Shown here piece by piece: positions 62,987-64,000 of a stretch of 64,000 bases of DNA (positions are counted from its first letter, which is position 1; the number at the start of each line of letters is the position of its first letter). The stretch spans positions 2,666,001 to 2,730,000 of the forward strand of contig NZ_AP019860.1 in the NCBI RefSeq assembly GCF_009002475.1, read 5' to 3'. The DNA comes from Candidatus Uabimicrobium amorphum. GTDB taxonomy: Bacteria; Planctomycetota; Uabimicrobiia; Uabimicrobiales; Uabimicrobiaceae. Below the pieces are notes generated by a model. The model was not told the origin of the DNA, searched no databases, and was given only the letters and a program-made list of their open reading frames with translations. Both the position numbers and the translations under genes were made by a program.

Positions 62987-63712
62987 ATGCCACTGGTAAT
63001 TTCAATACTTTGTTGTCTACAAATCATTGGAGGTATTTCATTGATTATTGTGGCAGCATATTCGTATAGAACTTTGCAATTTAGCGTGGAAAAAATCAAC
63101 CTTATCGCGCAAAAACTTTCGCAAAAAATGAACGAAAAGTATGAAAAAGGTGAACCTGTTACCAACAAGAAGCCACTATCAAAAGATGAAATGGACAAAA
63201 TCAATGGCTATTTAGAATATCTTGGCGATAACGTAAAATTGCAAATTACCATGTCATTTTTATCTTTGTATTTTATTGGGTCGAAAATTACAAGCCGTCC
63301 TGTGGTGCCTTTATTTTCTACTTTTATTTTTGCTATCGTAAATATATGTTGTGGATTCATGTTACTTTATGGTGGGGAAGAAGGTTGGTACTTGGGGATT
63401 TGCGCATGTATCTATGCTTTGTTACGAAATCTCCATGCTTTGGCGCTTTTGCCAAAACTTACAAAAACATTATCGCATACTATTTTTAAAGTAAATCAAT
63501 TCTATATAAAGTATGCCGTACGCAGTTGTGTATTGGTTTTACTTATATTTTACTTCTTTTCTTCAGAAATTATGCACTATTTCTCCATGGAACAAACGAC
63601 GATTGATATATTAATATTAGTGGAAACAGCAGCGATTGGCTTTGTAGGTCTTGATTTTCTTTGTTATAAAATGCAAGAGTGGACAATGGAACCAGCCAAC
63701 GGTGAATATTAA
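62987..63712 (+). CDS. Multi-pass membrane protein of unknown function
   Basis: 241 residues. Hydrophobic helices at about 4-26, 77-95, 102-125, 130-150, 180-200 and 205-225, with a charged cytoplasmic-type loop (about 35-70) after the first. No motif that I recognise. It follows the MBL-fold gene by 9 bases with a GGGGAAA Shine-Dalgarno, so the two are probably co-expressed. A palindromic hairpin follows. Confidence 0.75.
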   Translation: MPLVISILCCLQIIGGISLIIVAAYSYRTLQFSVEKINLIAQKLSQKMNEKYEKGEPVTNKKPLSKDEMDKINGYLEYLGDNVKLQITMSFLSLYFIGSKITSRPVVPLFSTFIFAIVNICCGFMLLYGGEEGWYLGICACIYALLRNLHALALLPKLTKTLSHTIFKVNQFYIKYAVRSCVLVLLIFYFFSSEIMHYFSMEQTTIDILILVETAAIGFVGLDFLCYKMQEWTMEPANGEY

Positions 63713-63718
63713 AAAGTG

Positions 63719-63748
63719 TGTCATTCCCCCATGAGCGCGGGAATGACA
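63719..63748. repeat. GTCATTCCC-type palindrome at gene end
   Basis: GTCATTCCC (63720-63728) pairs with GGGAATGAC (63739-63747) around a GC-rich 10-base loop, extended by one A-T pair. It lies between the convergent membrane-protein gene and the last, partial gene. Palindromes of this sequence type recur in many bacterial genomes; here it may also act as a bidirectional terminator. Confidence 0.55.
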
Positions 63749-63782
63749 TGAATTTCTGTATGTGCTTGTGCGTAAAATTTTT

Positions 63783-64000
63783 CTAGCTAAGTTCTACATG
63801 CAACGCGTTCAATAACTCCGAAGTGATTTTGGCAATATCCGTACTCGATTCAACAACTCCATAACGCACAGATTCACAAAGTTCTAAAAAACTTTGCAGT
63901 CTACCATATGATTCCGCAGAGAGTTCTTTTTTCAACATCCCCAGTAATTCTCCCGAAACCAAAGCCTGTTCATTTAAATTAAAGCGATCCGCCACATACC
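63783..64000 (-). CDS. C-terminal fragment of an unrecognised protein, 5' end outside the window
   Basis: The frame is open to base 64000, so GTG 63995 is probably internal. About 72 residues are visible: an EQALVSGELLGMLKKE helix, then LQSFLELCESVRYG and a C-terminal helix. The helix plus LxxCExVRYG pattern recalls the cytoplasmic tail of BatD/DUF4381-type membrane proteins, but the match is too short to rely on. It converges with the membrane-protein gene. Confidence 0.5.
   Translation of the reverse strand, partial: YVADRFNLNEQALVSGELLGMLKKELSAESYGRLQSFLELCESVRYGVVESSTDIAKITSELLNALHVELS

Overview
The window looks like chromosomal DNA of a low-GC, Gram-negative, planctomycete-like bacterium. 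Evidence for a diderm envelope is a Kdo transferase (WaaA), a type II secretion pseudopilin, ExbB/ExbD-type energisers and many predicted lipoproteins. Eukaryote-like Ser/Thr kinases, an FHA protein, leucine-rich repeats, a SpoIIE phosphatase with a STAS partner, an MglA-like GTPase and a TMTC-like TPR membrane protein fit Planctomycetota, for example the Candidatus Uabimicrobium group; that assignment is inference from gene content only. The standard genetic code fits. I found no tRNA, rRNA, CRISPR array, transposase or phage gene.

Layout. 1-8.3 kb (+): end of gspK, tpiA, secG, yicC, gmk, rpoZ, a SpoIIE phosphatase, a STAS protein, a glycosyltransferase and an MglA-like GTPase. 8.4-10.8 kb (-): ftsY and an LRR protein. 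10.9-19.9 kb (+): a tightly packed run of a parvulin isomerase, xseA, polA and two Ser/Thr kinases. 19.9-20.4 kb: palindromic repeat element A. 20.4-29.3 kb (+): an exported protein, a BatA/vWA-like protein, a TMTC-like protein, a lipoprotein with four tandem domains, waaA and metK, then a tiny basic protein resembling ribosomal bL37 with its own promoter and hairpin, and a tail-anchored protein. 30.1-35.0 kb (-): an amidoligase-type cluster of receiver domain, lipoprotein, GCS2-CBS, AstE-like deacylase and FHA/pseudokinase. 35.2-43.2 kb (+): a TrmH-family methylase, then a leader RNA candidate and a TPR lipoprotein, two exported coiled-coil proteins, ExbB, ExbD, a TonB/TolA-like protein and a DUF482 acyltransferase. 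43.2-43.6 kb: repeat element B. 43.7-45.9 kb (-): a secreted debranching enzyme. 46.0-47.7 kb (+): a pyruvyltransferase-like protein and hslO.

The most striking locus is 47.8-58.6 kb (-). Eight genes with overlaps or gaps of at most 25 bases encode an SsuBC/TauBC-type ABC transporter pair without a binding protein, a lipoprotein-like methyltransferase, a FadH-type reductase, the RNA 3'-methyltransferase Hen1, the RNA repair enzyme Pnkp, CysD, and a CysN fused to a decayed APS kinase. It thus joins the bacterial Pnkp/Hen1 RNA repair system to sulfate activation and transport genes. Two inverted repeats lie just upstream. Downstream of position 58.7 kb are tex, a hydrolase-like lipoprotein, an MBL-fold hydrolase, a membrane protein and a truncated gene.

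The non-coding DNA is also notable. Elements A and B are two copies, 23 kb apart, of an inverted-repeat element whose arms each fold into two hairpins. Stem sequences differ between arms by paired changes that keep base pairing, and a one-base bulge is conserved. This suggests selection on the folded nucleic acid.
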